From: Gnetum montanum
Taxonomy: Eukaryota; Streptophyta; Gnetopsida; Gnetales; Gnetaceae
DNA: 64,000 bases
Direction of reading: 5' to 3'
Assembly (NCBI GenBank): GCA_015680685.1
Contig: MNCI01033474.1
Coordinates: 1,724,670-1,788,669, forward strand
The position numbers were made by a program, and so were the translations under genes. This document shows, piece by piece, positions 24,900 through 38,149 of this stretch. Under the pieces are notes generated by a model. The model was not told the DNA's origin, did not search any database, and saw only the letters and a program-made list of their open reading frames with translations. Positions within the stretch are counted from its first letter, which is position 1. Every line of letters starts with the position of its first letter.

Positions 24900-25750
24900 T
24901 GATGAATCATGTTTTAATATGCTTTGATATTGGATACATGATCTCAGAGCCTTGATATTGGATACCTAATATTGGAGCCCAATATGCGATGTCAAATATC
25001 CGATATTGAGGGGTATATGCGGGCCTATAAATATAGCACTTGCGCACATGAATTTTAGTTAGTTTTTTTCATAGCATAGCAAAGCTCTTGTAGTTTGTTT
25101 TCTCTAGAGTTAGAATATTTCTAAGTGCCCATAGTAGAAGCCTAAGTGTGGACAGATCTTTATTCAAGCATTGATGTACCTAAGTATAGCAGTGTGACAA
25201 AAATAAAGACAAGCCCTTTTGATAATATTTGCAACACTAAGAATAGATTAATGTTTCTTTTAATTCATTTAATATTCATGCACTTTGCCTTAATGAATTT
25301 TAATTAAGTAATTAATTTCTAGTTGTTAATGAAGACAAGCACAACCACTTCAAGCATATGTGTAGCACTTGGTAACCTAGAAATACTTAACATTTGGTAA
25401 CCCATTAGTGCTATACGCATTCAAGATGTGTTCAGAGAGTGGGAATGGGCACTTTTGTTAGGCTAGCTAGATAGTAGAACAATTAGATATTAAATTTCTC
25501 TATCTTTCATTCTTGTTCTAGGCAATTAAACTTATAAAATATAAAATGATAAAAATCATATACATCAGTTGCACTTAACCATATACTTGTACCTCATAAG
25601 TGGAACTAAGAAGACAATGATTATCCTGATTAGATTTCACATCTTAGAATCAATGTAATTAATAGTTTAAGGTATCTGAAATTCGATCAGGTCATGCGTG
25701 AATGCTTGTGATTCGTATGGTTGGGTGTAGGGGTACCTTGCCACTCATCA
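24900..25750 (+). repeat. 5' LTR of element B
   Basis: 851 bp, TGATGAATCATG to CCACTCATCA. U3 has repeated GATATTGGATAC / GATATTGGAGCCC-like units (24925-25010), then TATAAATA at 25026-25033. Confidence 0.9.
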
Positions 25751-25751
25751 T

Positions 25752-25770
25752 TGATGCCATTCCTGGGAAC
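25752..25770 (+). promoter_or_regulatory. Primer-binding site of element B (tRNA-Asp type)
   Basis: tgatgccattcctgggaac follows the LTR after one base. It matches the Athila/Tat primer site (TGGCGCCGTTGCCGGGGA) apart from transitions, mostly at CpG positions, and a few other changes. Confidence 0.75.
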
Positions 25771-25912
25771 CTTTTAATTATTATGTGTGTTATCTAGGAC
25801 TTAGTGAAAAATTATTCAAATCATTAAAACAAACCTTTGAGTCATATCATACTTTAAAATAACTACAACAATTTTAAAGAGCACATTGCATTTTTATTTT
25901 TTCTAACATAAG

Positions 25913-27813
25913 ATGTCTTCTTCTCATAGGAGTGATTCTTTGCCCAAGTCTAACGGAGTTCATCAATAGGTGCCCTAATAGTATAGAGTGGTATATGCTC
26001 ATCCTGATAAGTATGTACCCAATTTCACCTTCATCTTACACTAGGATGAATAGTTGCGATGGTGTGACATGGAGGAAAACATTATGTTGCCACTAGATTG
26101 ATCCATTCCTATGATGCTCCAACAAACTCTTGTACATTTGGGCCTCTAAGGACTTCATGCTGATTTTGTTATCTAAGATAGTGATGCCAAGGAGTTTCAT
26201 CCCACTAAGGCACAACATCTCAAGGATTGCCAGCTAGAACAATACTATGAATTTACAAAAGGGAAGTGGTTCAATAATTCTCCATTCCTGCTATACCAAA
26301 AGGATGGTGGAGAACCCTTCTTTGGGGGTTTTGCATTCAATGAAATTTCTCTCTTTAACTTCATTGAAGGAGGTCAAAACTAGAACCTACAATCCATGAT
26401 CCACAGTCTTGGTTCTAGCAAGAATGGATCTAATGACAAATGAGGATCCAAAGAGAAGAGTTAGGGTAGGGATATGGACAAGAAACAAGATCATGATCAT
26501 GCTCGTGACCACCAAAGAGGGGGTAGCAGACACTATGATGGTGCTTGTCTACCTTCCTCTTTACCTTCATCATCATCATCTTCTTTTTTTGGCTTGGATC
26601 ACAAAAGCAAGGGGTGTGACTGTGATGGAGGTGATAGATGGGACCAAGATAATCAAAGGAACCATCAAGCAAGTTAAGATCAAGGGCATGGGCATTTAAG
26701 AGAGACTCGTCACCATGAATGTAGTAGAGGGCATCATAGGCACTAAAATCATGGCCTTGATGAGCCTTTGCTTACTAACTAAAGTATGCTTAACATCACA
26801 AAGGTAGTGAGAATCCCTACAAGGCACACTAAGGATAGTCAGATCAAGAGGTTAGACATGAATAATTTTCCTTAACTCAAAAGGGAATATAAATTAGATT
26901 CACAGAACCATCTCCAAGCTTTTCAAGATGCATGTGCCTTGCAACATATAGAGAATGAGTGGAAAAAAATTAACTTGTTCCCCAAGACACTCATTAAAGA
27001 AGTAGAGAATTGGTATTGATCCTTAGAACCAAAATCTATCAAACAATGGAGTACAATGATTGAATTGTTGAATAACAAATATCAAACATACTCTTGAGTG
27101 TCTAACTTGAGAAACTAGATCCAAGGATGGAAAGAAGGAGCACATGAACCCTTGGATGCTACCATTAGTTGATATTATTCCCTATTGCATAGATGTCCTA
27201 GCCATGGTTATTCTCAATTAGACCAACTTCATCACATCATAGATGAGCTTTGATTAGAAATGAGGAGAACTCTTGGCATCTATGCCCAAGGGAAATTATC
27301 AGAATTAAGCACCCATCAAATCTAAAGTTTGATTAAGGAGGTAGCTAAAGAGAAAGTAGAATTAAGAAAGTGAGAAAGTGAAAAAGAGTACAATTGCAAT
27401 CCTTCCATTCATAAGAGGAAGGTTTGATTTTGTGATAGTGAGAAAGAATCATCACTTGATGAGGTGATGAATTGGAAAACCTTGCTATTCAAAAATTTCA
27501 ATATGAAATTATGGCCAAGGTTAATTAGTTATGGGACTCCATGGATAGTAGATTTCAAGCTATCCTCAAAATTGCTAAAGAATCCAAAGAACAAAGTAGT
27601 GGTCATGAGTGTAGGAGGTGCAAGGAAGCTGAACGTGCTAATCAAAGAGGTAACGGAAAGATTGCTGCAATAGAGAAAGTTGCAGGAAGTGACTCAGATG
27701 ATGATGGTGGGTGTTACATCTACCATTATGAACATCCTAGAAAAGGATGTTGTCCTATTGTGTTGCACTCACAGGAGTCTAGGGTGTATGCTTTGAATCC
27801 ATGCCTAACATAA
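25913..27813 (+). pseudogene. Gag of element B, broken
   Basis: Begins ATG TCT TCT TCT CAT at 25913. The same MSSS-type start is seen in element E at 35404. A basic, His/Asp-rich low-complexity region (26474-26677: DHDHARDHQRGGSRH, then a Ser run) is shared with element D (62218-61934). The capsid-like part (26860-27310) shares NWYxSLEP and TLGIYAQG strings with E. The C-terminal end has CYIYHYEHPRKGC, a decayed Cys/His zinc knuckle, then SQESRVYALNP, which D also has. Many stops. Gag would form the particle. Confidence 0.75.
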
Positions 27814-28518
27814 AGGGAAACACCTAGAAGATTACCTTATCCTCAAGGAAATTCTAAGTAGTTCCACTAGCAACAACAATATTATCCAAGTGGAACTCCA
27901 TCAAAACTATATGAGTAGTATCAATAGTGGTAGCAACCATACTTGTGGGTACTAACACCACCAAGGTAGTAATACCCCTACAAAAAACCTGATCCATATA
28001 GGTATTATGTTTAGCAACCCTTGTGTCTATGCGAGTATTTTAGTCACATTTCTACTTTTCAATCTCACTACCAACCTCTCAATTATTATTAGACTCATCC
28101 TCCACATGTAAGGAGAGATACCACCTTTTATCCTTATCCTCCTCCTGTTCCTACACATCTTCCTCCATCTTTAACATAGTTACCACCTAATCCATTTATT
28201 CAAGATGAAGTCCTAGCTCAACTACTACAACATAATGCTACCAAGGCCATTAACCTACAATTGGTTTATCAACCGAGTGGTTCAAACACTTGATCAAAGA
28301 AAAAACCTTTCTTCTAACCACCACAATCCACCTAAGCCCTCAAATACACATGTAGTTGGCCACCCTGTTCTCCTTCTCCCTCTATACCAAATTCCTTTGA
28401 CTCCCCTTAAAATCTAATACTACCTAGGATCCATTCTATTATGCTTACTCATGTTGTATCTAATTATATCTATGTTTGCAACCTTCCTAGGAAATTAGGG
28501 GACCTTGGAATTTGCAAA

Positions 28519-28931
28519 TTGTTAGAAATGAACCATGCAAAGATCTTCTTGATTTAGGTTCTGGTGTCAACTTGATTATTCATGAGATGTATACTACATG
28601 AAACCTACCACCTCTTAAGAAGAGTAATATCATATTAGAATTGGTAGACTAGTCCATCACTATTCCATTGGGCCTAGTAGAAGACATTATGACCATTGTC
28701 TATGGGTGGTCTAATCTTGCTAATTTCCTCATAATCAAGGTGGAGAACTACAAAGGGGACTTCTTAATTATCATGGGAAGGGCATGGCTAAGGACCATTG
28801 ATACAAAAATGGGCATCAAAGATCTTTCCCCAAAAATATCTAAAGAAAATGCATTCAAGAAGATCAAGAAGAAGCGAGTTCCATGCATCACGTACAATGA
28901 TATAGGGTGCAACTGGGCACAAAAACTCTAG
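28519..28931 (+). pseudogene. Aspartic protease of element B
   Basis: DLLDLGSGVNLIIHEMY spans 28542-28592, with the catalytic string D-L-G-S instead of D-S-G. An open stretch 28668-28931 continues MGRAWLRTID ... RVPCITYNDIGCN, parallel to element A. A proline-rich, stop-containing linker precedes it (about 28080-28480). Confidence 0.7.
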
Positions 28932-29039
28932 TTTCTTAAATGTACACCCATCTTTGGATACAAGTAGTGTGCATTAGAAGTAGATATTCAAAGTTTTTTG
29001 TATGAAATATCCAAAAAACAAGAGGACACCCAATGATTG

Positions 29040-30150
29040 ACCATTAATCCTAAAAATAGCACAATTTGCATGGAACTGATTGAAAGCATGAAGTGAGCAT
29101 ATGTTGCTAGCATGGATGAATTAGAGCAAGTTCATCACCAACTCTCAAATAATCCAAATGATGATACCTAATGGGGAGAGTTGGAAATCCTTGAAAATAT
29201 CAAACAAAAGCCCCTTGAATTAAAAACTCTACATGCCAGCATGGAATATGTGTTCTTAAAAAATGGGAAGCTGATAATAATCAATGAAAATCTTGTTTCA
29301 AAATAAAAATAGATGCTATTAAAAGTAGTTGAAAAATGATAAATAGCCTTTGCTTAGTTAGATCCTAAACTCATAGGAATTAATCCTAGGATATGACAAC
29401 ATTGCATCTACACTAACCTAGTTGTGAAGCCAAAGAGGCAGCCATAGAGGTGATTAAAACTAAAGTAGATTATCAAGGAGGAAATCAACCAACTCCTCAA
29501 GGTGTAGATAATGAGTGGGTTAGACCACTCATGATTGTGCCAAAGAAAAGTAGCAATTGGTGGATCTGCATCAATTTTTGGCTACTAAATATGGCAACAT
29601 TCAAGGACCACTTTCTGTTGTCATTCGTTAATCAACTGTTAAACACAATATCTGGGCATTGCTACTATAGTTTTCTAGATGGTTATAGTGGCTATAACCA
29701 AATCCAGATAGCACCAAAGGACTAGGCCAAAATAATGTTCATGAGTTCTTAGGGGACTTTTTGCATATCATAAGATGCCTTTTTTCTATGTGATGCCCCT
29801 ACTATATTCCAATGCTTGGTCTTATGCATTTTAATAACAAATTAGTAGTGGTATGGAAGCCTTCATGGATGACTTCTCCACCTATGGAGTTACATTTGAG
29901 TAAGTGCTAGACCACTTAGAGTAAGTAATAAAAAGATATGTTGAAATAAACTTGCATCTTAATTGGTAAAAGAGTCATCTGATGGTCCAGGAGGGCATTG
30001 TATTGAGGCATTGAATCTCACAAGTAGGAATTGAGGTAGAACATGAAAAAATAAAGGTCATCCAAGGAACTACCCACCAACTAGAAATCATCAAAGATGT
30101 TTGATCATTTCTTAGACACACTGGCTACTACTGGCAATTTATAGAGAAAT
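29040..30150 (+). pseudogene. Reverse transcriptase of element B, broken
   Basis: The frame 29450-29725 contains NEWVRPLMIVPKKSSNWWIC and YYSFLDGYSGYNQIQIAPKD. The active-site string MEAFMDDFSTYG lies at about 29855-29890, so the metal-binding DD survives. Stops and frameshifts lie between. Confidence 0.8.
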
Positions 30151-30154
30151 TTCC

Positions 30155-30640
30155 TAAGATTGCAAAACCATTAGTTGAGCTGACAATGAAAGATGCTCCA
30201 TTTTTCTAGACCAATGAATGTGAAGAAATTTGTAGAAAATCCAATTCTATAGGCACTCAATTGGTCTAGACCCTTTCATGTCATGATAGATGTATCAAAT
30301 AATACCTTGGAAGTTGTACTTACATAAATGGATGACAAGAAATGTCCATACTACATCCACTATGTAAGCCAAAGCATTGTGGGTGCACAACTGAACTACA
30401 CCACTCTAGAAAAAGAATTGATGGACATGGTGTCCACTCTAGAGAAATTCAGGCATTACATGCTTGGATACAAGGTGTTTGTACATACAGATCATAATGA
30501 TATCTACTTCCTAATGAACAAGCCAATGGTAAGCCCTTGTATCATACGGTGGTTGGTGATCTTACAAGAATTCAATCTTACGATGGTAGATCAAAAGGAA
30601 ACTGAGAATGTGGTTGCTAATCACTTTTCTTGGTTATGAT
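30155..30640 (+). pseudogene. RNase H of element B
   Basis: The longest open stretch is 30328-30639: NYTTLEKELMDMVSTLEKFRHY, HTDHNDIYFL, RWLVILQEFNL and ENVVANHFSWL. These are the usual RNase H blocks, with the TDH and the last D changed to N (ADH to ANH). A single RNase H domain. Confidence 0.8.
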
Positions 30641-30839
30641 GGGAAATAAAAGAGGATAAAAGCCCATTATTTGAGTTATTTCCTAATGAACTCCTCTTTT
30701 CCAGGACTATAACTAAATAATTACCAAATGAGCCTAAATAGTATGATGGCATTCTAACCTGTTATCTCACTCAAGAGATGCCATAAGTATTAGACCATTG
30801 AAAGAAATAATAATTTATTCACCAAGAAAAACACTTCAT

Positions 30840-31830
30840 GGAGATTAATGGAAATCTCTACAAGGTGTGCACTGATGGCCTTGTTTGATGGTGTTTCCCT
30901 AATACTAATCAACTATGCATTCTCCAGGATGCTCATGAGGGTCCTTGTGGAGGCCACTATGTTGGGAGACACATGGCCATTAAAATCTTGATGGTAGGAT
31001 ACTATTGGCCAAAAATCTTTAGGGATACTTACCAATATGTCCACTCTTGTGAATGATGCTAATGAGATGGTGGAATGAGTGCTCTAATGGAGGGACGTCA
31101 ATAATGGATTCAACCATTAGAACCATTCGACATATGAGGCATTGATTTCATGGGTCCCATCATGCTCATGTTAAATGGAAAGGCATACATCATAGTTGTT
31201 GTTGACAATTGTACAAAATGTGTAGAAGTAGTTGTTGTCACTGATTGTACATCTTCTATGGCTACTCAATTTGTATAACAAAATGTTGTAAATAGGTTTG
31301 GTATGCCATGTGCATTAATTTCTGATAATGGAACTTACTTTACAACTACTACTTTTTGGAAGCTTATACAATTCTTGGGGGTTGAACATAAACTTACAAC
31401 ACCTTACCACCCCCAAGCCAATGGTAAAGCTAAGGTTACAAATTAGGAAATCACAAAGATTCTAACAAGAACTGTCAGCAAATATAAGAAAGACTGAAGA
31501 ATAAAACTCAATGATGCCCTTTGGGCCTACTACTCAACATGGAAACTTCCTATAGGCTATTCTTCCTATGAGATAGTGTACAAAAAATTACTAACACTTC
31601 TTATTCAATCTAAGCTCCATACATTTTTAACAGCCTGTGATCTCGACCTTGAATTAAGTCTAGAACAAAAATAAATATTAATTAATCTCAAATTTCTAGA
31701 CAAAAATTTATTGATAGCCCCATCGTCTAACAAGTTGCATAAGGAATTCAACAAAAAGCACCATGACCTTAGAATTAGGAATGTCAAACTTCAACCAGGA
31801 GATAAGGTTCTCTACTAAAACCCCACATAC
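30840..31830 (+). pseudogene. Integrase of element B, catalytic Glu replaced
   Basis: The zinc region (EGPCGGHYVGRHMAIKIL ... VHSCE) precedes GIDFMGPIM, first catalytic Asp. ISDNGTYF (about 31318-31341) keeps the second Asp. ANGKAKVTN (about 31419-31445) has Lys in place of the catalytic Glu, followed by a stop. The C-terminal part runs to LQPGDKVLY (about 31790-31816). Confidence 0.85.
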
Positions 31831-31989
31831 ATACCTCAACAAACTAAGTTCCAAATGTTGTGGGAATGACCTTACATCATTTACAAAACTTTTTCTTCTA
31901 GGGCCATGATGATCTATAAACTTGAGATCCTAGACAAAAAGCAATTGATCAACATACAATAAGTCAAACCTTTCCATTAGTCTACACTA

Positions 31990-34015
31990 GCTAATGCAAC
32001 AAATGCCTCATCAAATGGACAACCACAGTCAATATTTTGGATCTCCTTCTTTCAGCTTAGTTGTGGGAGAGATGGCCATCCATGCTAACTATATAAGCAG
32101 CTCCTTAGTTTTTCCTCTCTTTTTTTACATGTTTTTTTTACACCTTGTTATTCGTACAATGTTTTTTTTAGAACTTTTTGTTTTCTACATTATTAATTTT
32201 TCAAATTTTTGTTTTGTAACATCATTAGTGCATTTTATTTTTATTAAATATTTTACAATTTTTTGTATATTTCCCTTTATTTGGTGTGATTTTCTTATTG
32301 TGCTTTAATAATAATGTGCCTTATTACCAATTGGGTACAATGTGATTTGATTAATTTGGGCCTATGTTATTTGATTATTTAATTGTTAGTGTTTGGATTC
32401 TAGCTTTGAATTTTGTTACTGATAACAAGGACATGGTTTCTTTTTCATGAAACAGGTAGTGAGTCCAAAACATTCATCCATCCATAAACTCTATGGTTTT
32501 CCTTATTTTGGAAGTATGAAATTTTTTTTCATTAATAAAACTTTAACAAACTTATGGCCTTAGTAGTTTTTGGATTTGGAAAGGATTCAAAGGTTTGAAT
32601 AGGGTGTGATTTTAAGGGGATTTGGTAATCTTTGTACCTTTCTACTTACTTGGGTTCATGTGTGTTTTCATGGATTTCTTATCATTCTATGTTGACCAAT
32701 AACAAGGAGTTGAATAAGCCTTTACATGGTGTGGTAAAAAAAGGGGGGCGGGGGGTGGGTGAGAATTCAAAGCATATCCTTTACAAAAATGGACTACAAG
32801 CACTGGTTATGGGACTAGAAAGACATGTTACCCATGCTTGAAGGTCCCCTCTAACTAAGGCCCTTCCTCACTTTCTACTTCTCTTTTCTTCTCTAATAAG
32901 GAACAATGGTTGTTTTGTGGAAGCACTCTTGTATCTCAGGGGGCTAGACTAGTCTTAGAATAGTTATGCAAAGTCACTGAATGTGATAGGTTTTGGTTTG
33001 GACTAAGGATGGATTTTATGAGGTCATTTAACCACAAAATTCACAAGGGACTTTAGGTAACCTTAATCAAGAACTCCATTCCATTCTCTTTTTGATCCAT
33101 TAATGCTTTTCATGTCTTACCTCACTACCAGTTTCATGTTCTTATTTTATGTCTTGGTTCAATGTGTCAAATTTCCTAGGTAGTTTCTTCTAGGTTTTTA
33201 TATTTAACTTTTTGTAATTAGTAATCATCCATGGGGTCCACGGACTTCTCAATTTAAAGTTATGAAAGGGAAATAAAAGGCTTGTACCTTCTTTGGGAAG
33301 GATCCACTTGCATATCTTTTGGTTGGGTTGGTTAAGTTCCTTATTCTTAGACATTCTCACAATCAAATCCTTTTGCATACCCCATCAATGATATCCAACT
33401 GTGCAGATCTTCAAAATGGTTTTTTTAGTAAAATCCTCTTTTTATTATTGTGAATTCTTAAACCCTCTTCTAGCATTTCATTGCATTTGAACTTTTCAAG
33501 CCTTAATGGACTACATATTCATTTTCCCCTTTTGTCAGTCTTCCTGCTAACACTACTAAAGAAATCAATCCACCATAATCACAACCTAGCCAAGTGTAAC
33601 CATTGATGATACAAGGTACTTACAAGCTATATGTTATACATTGCATACTAATCTATGATTTTTTTTGTGATTGCAATGGGAAGCGTGGACTAGAAGTGGG
33701 ACTGTCTTCACTAAGGATGATGCAGTAGTACCATATGATGAGGATCATTCATGATCATTAGATCTTCTTCCTCACTCTTTAGCTACAAGAGTAGTTGGAT
33801 GTTAGTTTTGTCCAAGGTGTTCACTTCTCTTGTCATGAACACCCAATTTTGTAAACAATTGTAACTCCATACACTTAGGCACTTAGAATTTGTTTGTTCC
33901 ATTTGAGTCAAGTTTGCATATCAGTTAATAATCCCATACTTACCCAATATTTTGTAAGGAACTTGTTCCTCTTCTTGTTCACTTGAGGACAAATTTTCAT
34001 TTAGTTGTGGGGCTA
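31990..34015 (+). other. Conserved 3' region of element B
   Basis: The frame 31994-32308 (104 codons) starts with MDNHSQYFGSPSFSLVVGEM, then is mainly hydrophobic (about residues 40-100: FFYMFFLHLV, FFLELFVFYIINFSNF). The same arrangement follows integrase in A and D. Further conserved blocks at 32460-32700 are shared with A and D. A G-rich tract (32743-32759) is specific to B. The purine tract gtggggcta (34007-34015) abuts the 3' LTR. Confidence 0.55.
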
Positions 34016-34864
34016 TGATGAATCATGTTTTGATATGTTCTAATATTGGATACATGATATTGGAGCCCCGATATTAGATATCTGATATTAGAGCCCAAGA
34101 TGCGATGTCAAATATCTAGTATCGCAGGGTATATGCCAATCTATAAATATAGTACTTGGGCACATGATTTTCAATTAGTTTTTATCATAACATAGTGAAG
34201 CTCTTACAGTTTATTTTCTCTAGAGTTAGAATATTTTTGAGTGCCCATAGTAGGAGTTTGAGTGTGTATAGATCTTTGTTCAAGCATTGATGTACTTGAG
34301 CACAATAGTGTGATGGAAATAAAGATGAGCCCTTTTGATAATCCTTGCAACACTAAGAATAGATTAATGTTTCTTTTAATGCATTTAATATTCATGCACT
34401 TTACCTTAATAAATTTTAATTAAGAAGTTAATTTCTAGTTGTTAATGAGCATAAGCATAACTACTTAGAGCATATGTGTAGCACTTGGTAACCTAGAAAT
34501 GCTTAACATTTGGTAACCCAACAATGCTAAATGCATTTAGGATGTGTCTAGAGAGTGGGAACAGGTACTTGTGTTAGGCTAGCTAGATAATAGATTAATT
34601 AGATATTAAATTTCTCTACCTTTCATTTTTTTTATGTGATTAAACTTATAAAATATGAAATGATAAAAATCATATACCTTAGTTGCACTTAATCATATAC
34701 TTGTACCTCATGAGTGGAACTAAGAAGATAATGATCATCTTGATTAGATTTCACATCTTAGAACCAATGTACTTAAGAACTTAAGGTCTACAAAATTTGA
34801 CTGGATCACATGTGAATGCTTGTGATTCGTATGGTTGGGCATAGGGGTACCTTACCACTCATTA
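34016..34864 (+). repeat. 3' LTR of element B
   Basis: 849 bp, TGATGAATCATG to CCACTCATTA, TATAAATA at 34142-34149, homologous to 24900-25750 throughout. Confidence 0.9.
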
Positions 34865-34869
34865 TCTAG
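34865..34869 (+). repeat. Target site duplication of element B, right
   Basis: tctag, identical to 24895-24899. Confidence 0.85.
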
Positions 34870-35262
34870 TAATGGATAATTGGTATATCCAATAGTAACC
34901 ATTTGATAACCAAACAATGTTAGTATAAGTTCAAGATGTAAATAGAGAGTGGGAATAGATGCTTCATGCTTAGGCTAGTTTAGATTACTTTTAGTTTCAT
35001 AGTTAGAAATTAATATTTTAATAATTTTGTTATCCTAAATATGTTAATCATAAAAAATCATAAAAATAAAAACATGTTATGCATTGATCACACTTAATCA
35101 TACCCATTGAGATACACAAGGGGTGATCACGAAGACGACTAATAATATTACAATTATTTATCTAAGATAATGTTAGCTTAAAGTTCCATAACATTTGAAT
35201 ATATTGCATGTATACACTTGTGATCTATATGGTTGGCCATAAGGAACTCTTATCATTCATCA
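34870..35262 (+). repeat. Right part of the 5' LTR of element E
   Basis: Continues the LTR interrupted at 24899. It shares aaccatttgataacc, agagagtgggaatag and cacttgtgat ... atggttggccata with the U5 of B in the same order, and ends CATTCATCA at 35262. A weak tRNA-Asp-type primer site (tagctcagttgcgagaaa, 35265-35282) follows. Confidence 0.75.
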
Positions 35263-35403
35263 TTAGCTCAGTTGCGAGAAAATGCTATATGCTAAGTATT
35301 ATGGATAATTAAATCATATAAAGATCATTGTAGCAACAAAATGAATCATTGTCAAAATAATAATGATATTTATTCTTGACACATTGCAAGAGTAAACTAG
35401 AAG

Positions 35404-37045
35404 ATGTCTTCTTATTATAGGGTTGAGTTTCGACCTATAGATGATTCTTTAAAACATCATGATGAAACTAGAAAAAAGCTAAATGAAGTTCCCTAATAAT
35501 CCAAAATAGTCTACACTCATCCAAATTCATATTATATAGGCTCAACTTTTATCATTCACCAAGATGAGAAATTGGAGTCTAAATACCTAGAGGACAATAT
35601 TCTATTACCTCTTGATCATACCATTTCATAAATTTTCATGGTAGAAGTGACTACGCTGGGGCTCAAAGCAATAACCCTAGAGTACTAAGTGATGGATAAT
35701 ATCTGTAGAGTTTATCAACCTATGGAGGCTTAACTTTGAAAATATAAACTAATGAAGACTCACCATGTGAACTCCAAGGACAAAAGGATTTTGATAATAC
35801 AAACATTTTAGTTAGAAAACAAGCATACTAAATATTCATTAAGACAATCTAAACACGAACGTTCTTGTTTCTTAAATGAAGATAACATGATCCATCATTG
35901 ATTACATTCAACCTTGGTAAGAAACCAAGATAAGGGAAGAGATAGATCCAAAACTAAGGGCGCCTCAAGACCAAGGTTGTTTAGTCACTAAACAAGAGGA
36001 CAATAAAGAGACTAGAGAAGAAAAGGAAGCTTGCATAACTATTCTAGCTCTTAATTCTTATCTTCTTCCTAATTATGAAGCTTTAACGAAGGATAATGTA
36101 ATAAATATTAGAGGGAAAATGATCATATATAAGATGGAGATGATAGAAAATACTATCCTAAAGATGGGAGAAGAAAACATAAAAGAGATTAAGATGAAGA
36201 GGGACATCATCAAGAAAGAAGGTGTTGTAGGTCACACGATAAGAAACATGACAATGATAGGGCACATGATGAATGAGAAGCCTATGATAAATTATTTCTT
36301 GCTACAAGAAAAATGATCAATATTTGTAAGATAGTTCATATCCCCATTAGAAATTAGAGGGATAGAAGAATCAAAAAACTTAATATGATCAATATTCCTA
36401 AGCTTGATGGAGGCTATAATGATAATGCATAGAAACATCTATAAGCCTTCCTTGATGCCTACATCTTTTAGAACATAAAAAATGATTAGCTAAAGCTTAA
36501 ATTATTCCATAAGATACTTATATAGGAGGTTAAAAGTTGATATTTGTCATTAGAACTAGAATCTATTTGCAAATGAAATATGATACTAGAGTTGTTTAAT
36601 GATAAGTATAAAATGTACTCCAAGGTTTCAAACTTGAGGAAATAGATTCAAAGGTAAAAAGAAAAGGTAACCATGACTCCCTTGATGTAGTATTTTAAAG
36701 ATACTATTATTTGCTACATTGGTGCACAGGCCACACTTTCTCTCAATAGGAGTAGCTTCACCATATCATAGATGGCCTAAGAAATAAGACTAGAGAGACT
36801 CTTGGGATATATGCTCAAGGAATTTTTCTAAAATAAGGACTCATTGGAGCTAAAGTATTATTAAATAGGTGGGATAGGAAGAAGGAGAGTTAAAGAAAAG
36901 AGAAAGTATGGAGGAATAAAATAGAAACTCCTTCATTTGCAAAATGACAGTTTGTCTCTCTAACCCAAAGGAGGAAGCATCATTAGAAGAGGTAAGGTAG
37001 GGAAAGATTGTTGCACCCAAAAAATTTGATCATTGGAAAACTAAG
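35404..37045 (+). pseudogene. Gag of Athila-like element E, truncated
   Basis: ATG TCT TCT TAT at 35404 matches the Gag start of element B. Blocks parallel B: YTHPNSYY (35512), a basic His/Arg-rich region (36140-36290), and ETLGIYAQG-type (36800). Stops are frequent. Similarity ends where the LTR of element F begins. Weak similarity to B may resume for about 60 bases after 42227. No pol of this element was found. Confidence 0.65.
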
Positions 37046-37619
37046 TGTCACGTCCTCATTCCCAAATGATGCTATTGACTAATGAAGATGGTGTCTCTTC
37101 ATAATAAGTGTTATTGTTATATTAATAAGACCTGAAAGGGTAGTTGTAATTAAGACCCGAAAGGGCATTTTGTAATAATGGATGTGTCTCTTAAGGTAAT
37201 CTTTGGGGGTTTGGCCTAAGGCATTATAGCTAGGGTTAGAGGTCATGCCTACATGGAGTGGTGGAGCCAGTATAGGCAAGTCATGGGAAGCTAGGTGAAG
37301 AGGGATAAGAAGTGGATTGGCCATCCCTTCTAGCTAGGTTATAGGCCTAACCATGGTGGAAATGCTAGGTTACCTCTAAGGGATAGATGCTAAAGGAAGA
37401 AAACCCCAAGGAACACTCTCGAAATATGATCCAGATATGCTATTCCATATCAATAAAGCATCATTTTATTTCTCTTTCTGCATTTTTCCTATTATTTCCT
37501 TTATACATAATTTCAAATATCACTTATATTTCACATTTGATATATTTTCCTTGTACACATAATGTTTGATATATAATATATTTGACATTTTCCATGACAT
37601 CCGGGGATGAGTTGTCACA
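37046..37619 (+). repeat. 5' LTR of element F
   Basis: TGTCACGTCC to GTTGTCACA, 574 bp, homologous to 41652-42226. A polyadenylation-like aataaag lies at 37450-37456. Confidence 0.85.
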
Positions 37620-38149
37620 ATTGGTATTGGAGAAAATCATGACCCAAGGGCCATTTAGAACCATGGGCCAACTACAACACGAACTTGATGATGAATCTTG
37701 AAACCAAAACATAAGGAAATCCATTGATCATCATTGGATGTAGCATGTGTCTATGATGTAAGTTAGAATATACCTTTCCATTAATTTCACAAACAAGGGG
37801 GATCAAGTATTTAGATCTTAGCAACCAAAAAAATTATTTCATGGATATCATTAAATGATGAAGATTTGATCACACCTCATCAAGATTCATCAATTACAAG
37901 AGATGTTGGTAAGATAATAATATACCAGTCTAGGTAACTCTTACCCATATTAATACTATAAGTATTAATTCATTAGGGTCATTATGAAATTTCTATCCAA
38001 AAAGTTAGTAACCATGACCTGAATTAATCTTGTTTTGTTGAAATTCACTATCCAAGTAATTTAGAAGATTCCAAGTTATCATATGTCAACCTAGAAATGT
38101 TAGTTCAAAAAAATAATAATTTATATGAAAAAATAAAAAAAATTACATG

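Larger units (their letters stand above)
24900..34864 (+). mobile_element. Full-length Athila-like element B
   Basis: 9,965 bp with 5' LTR, primer site, gag, protease, RT, RNase H, integrase, 3' region, purine tract and 3' LTR in order, flanked by a perfect TCTAG duplication. The two LTRs differ at many positions (about 15% by eye in the first 200 bases), so the insertion is old. All coding domains contain stops. It lies inside the 5' LTR of element E. Confidence 0.92.

Noticed and set aside
25026-25033. TATAAATA as promoter of a host gene
   Set aside because: It sits at the U3/R position of an LTR and is explained by the retroelement promoter.
26409-26699. Three overlapping frames of 67-96 codons
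   Set aside because: Only the frame with the DHDH/RGGSRH region matches Gag of element D; the other two are shadows.
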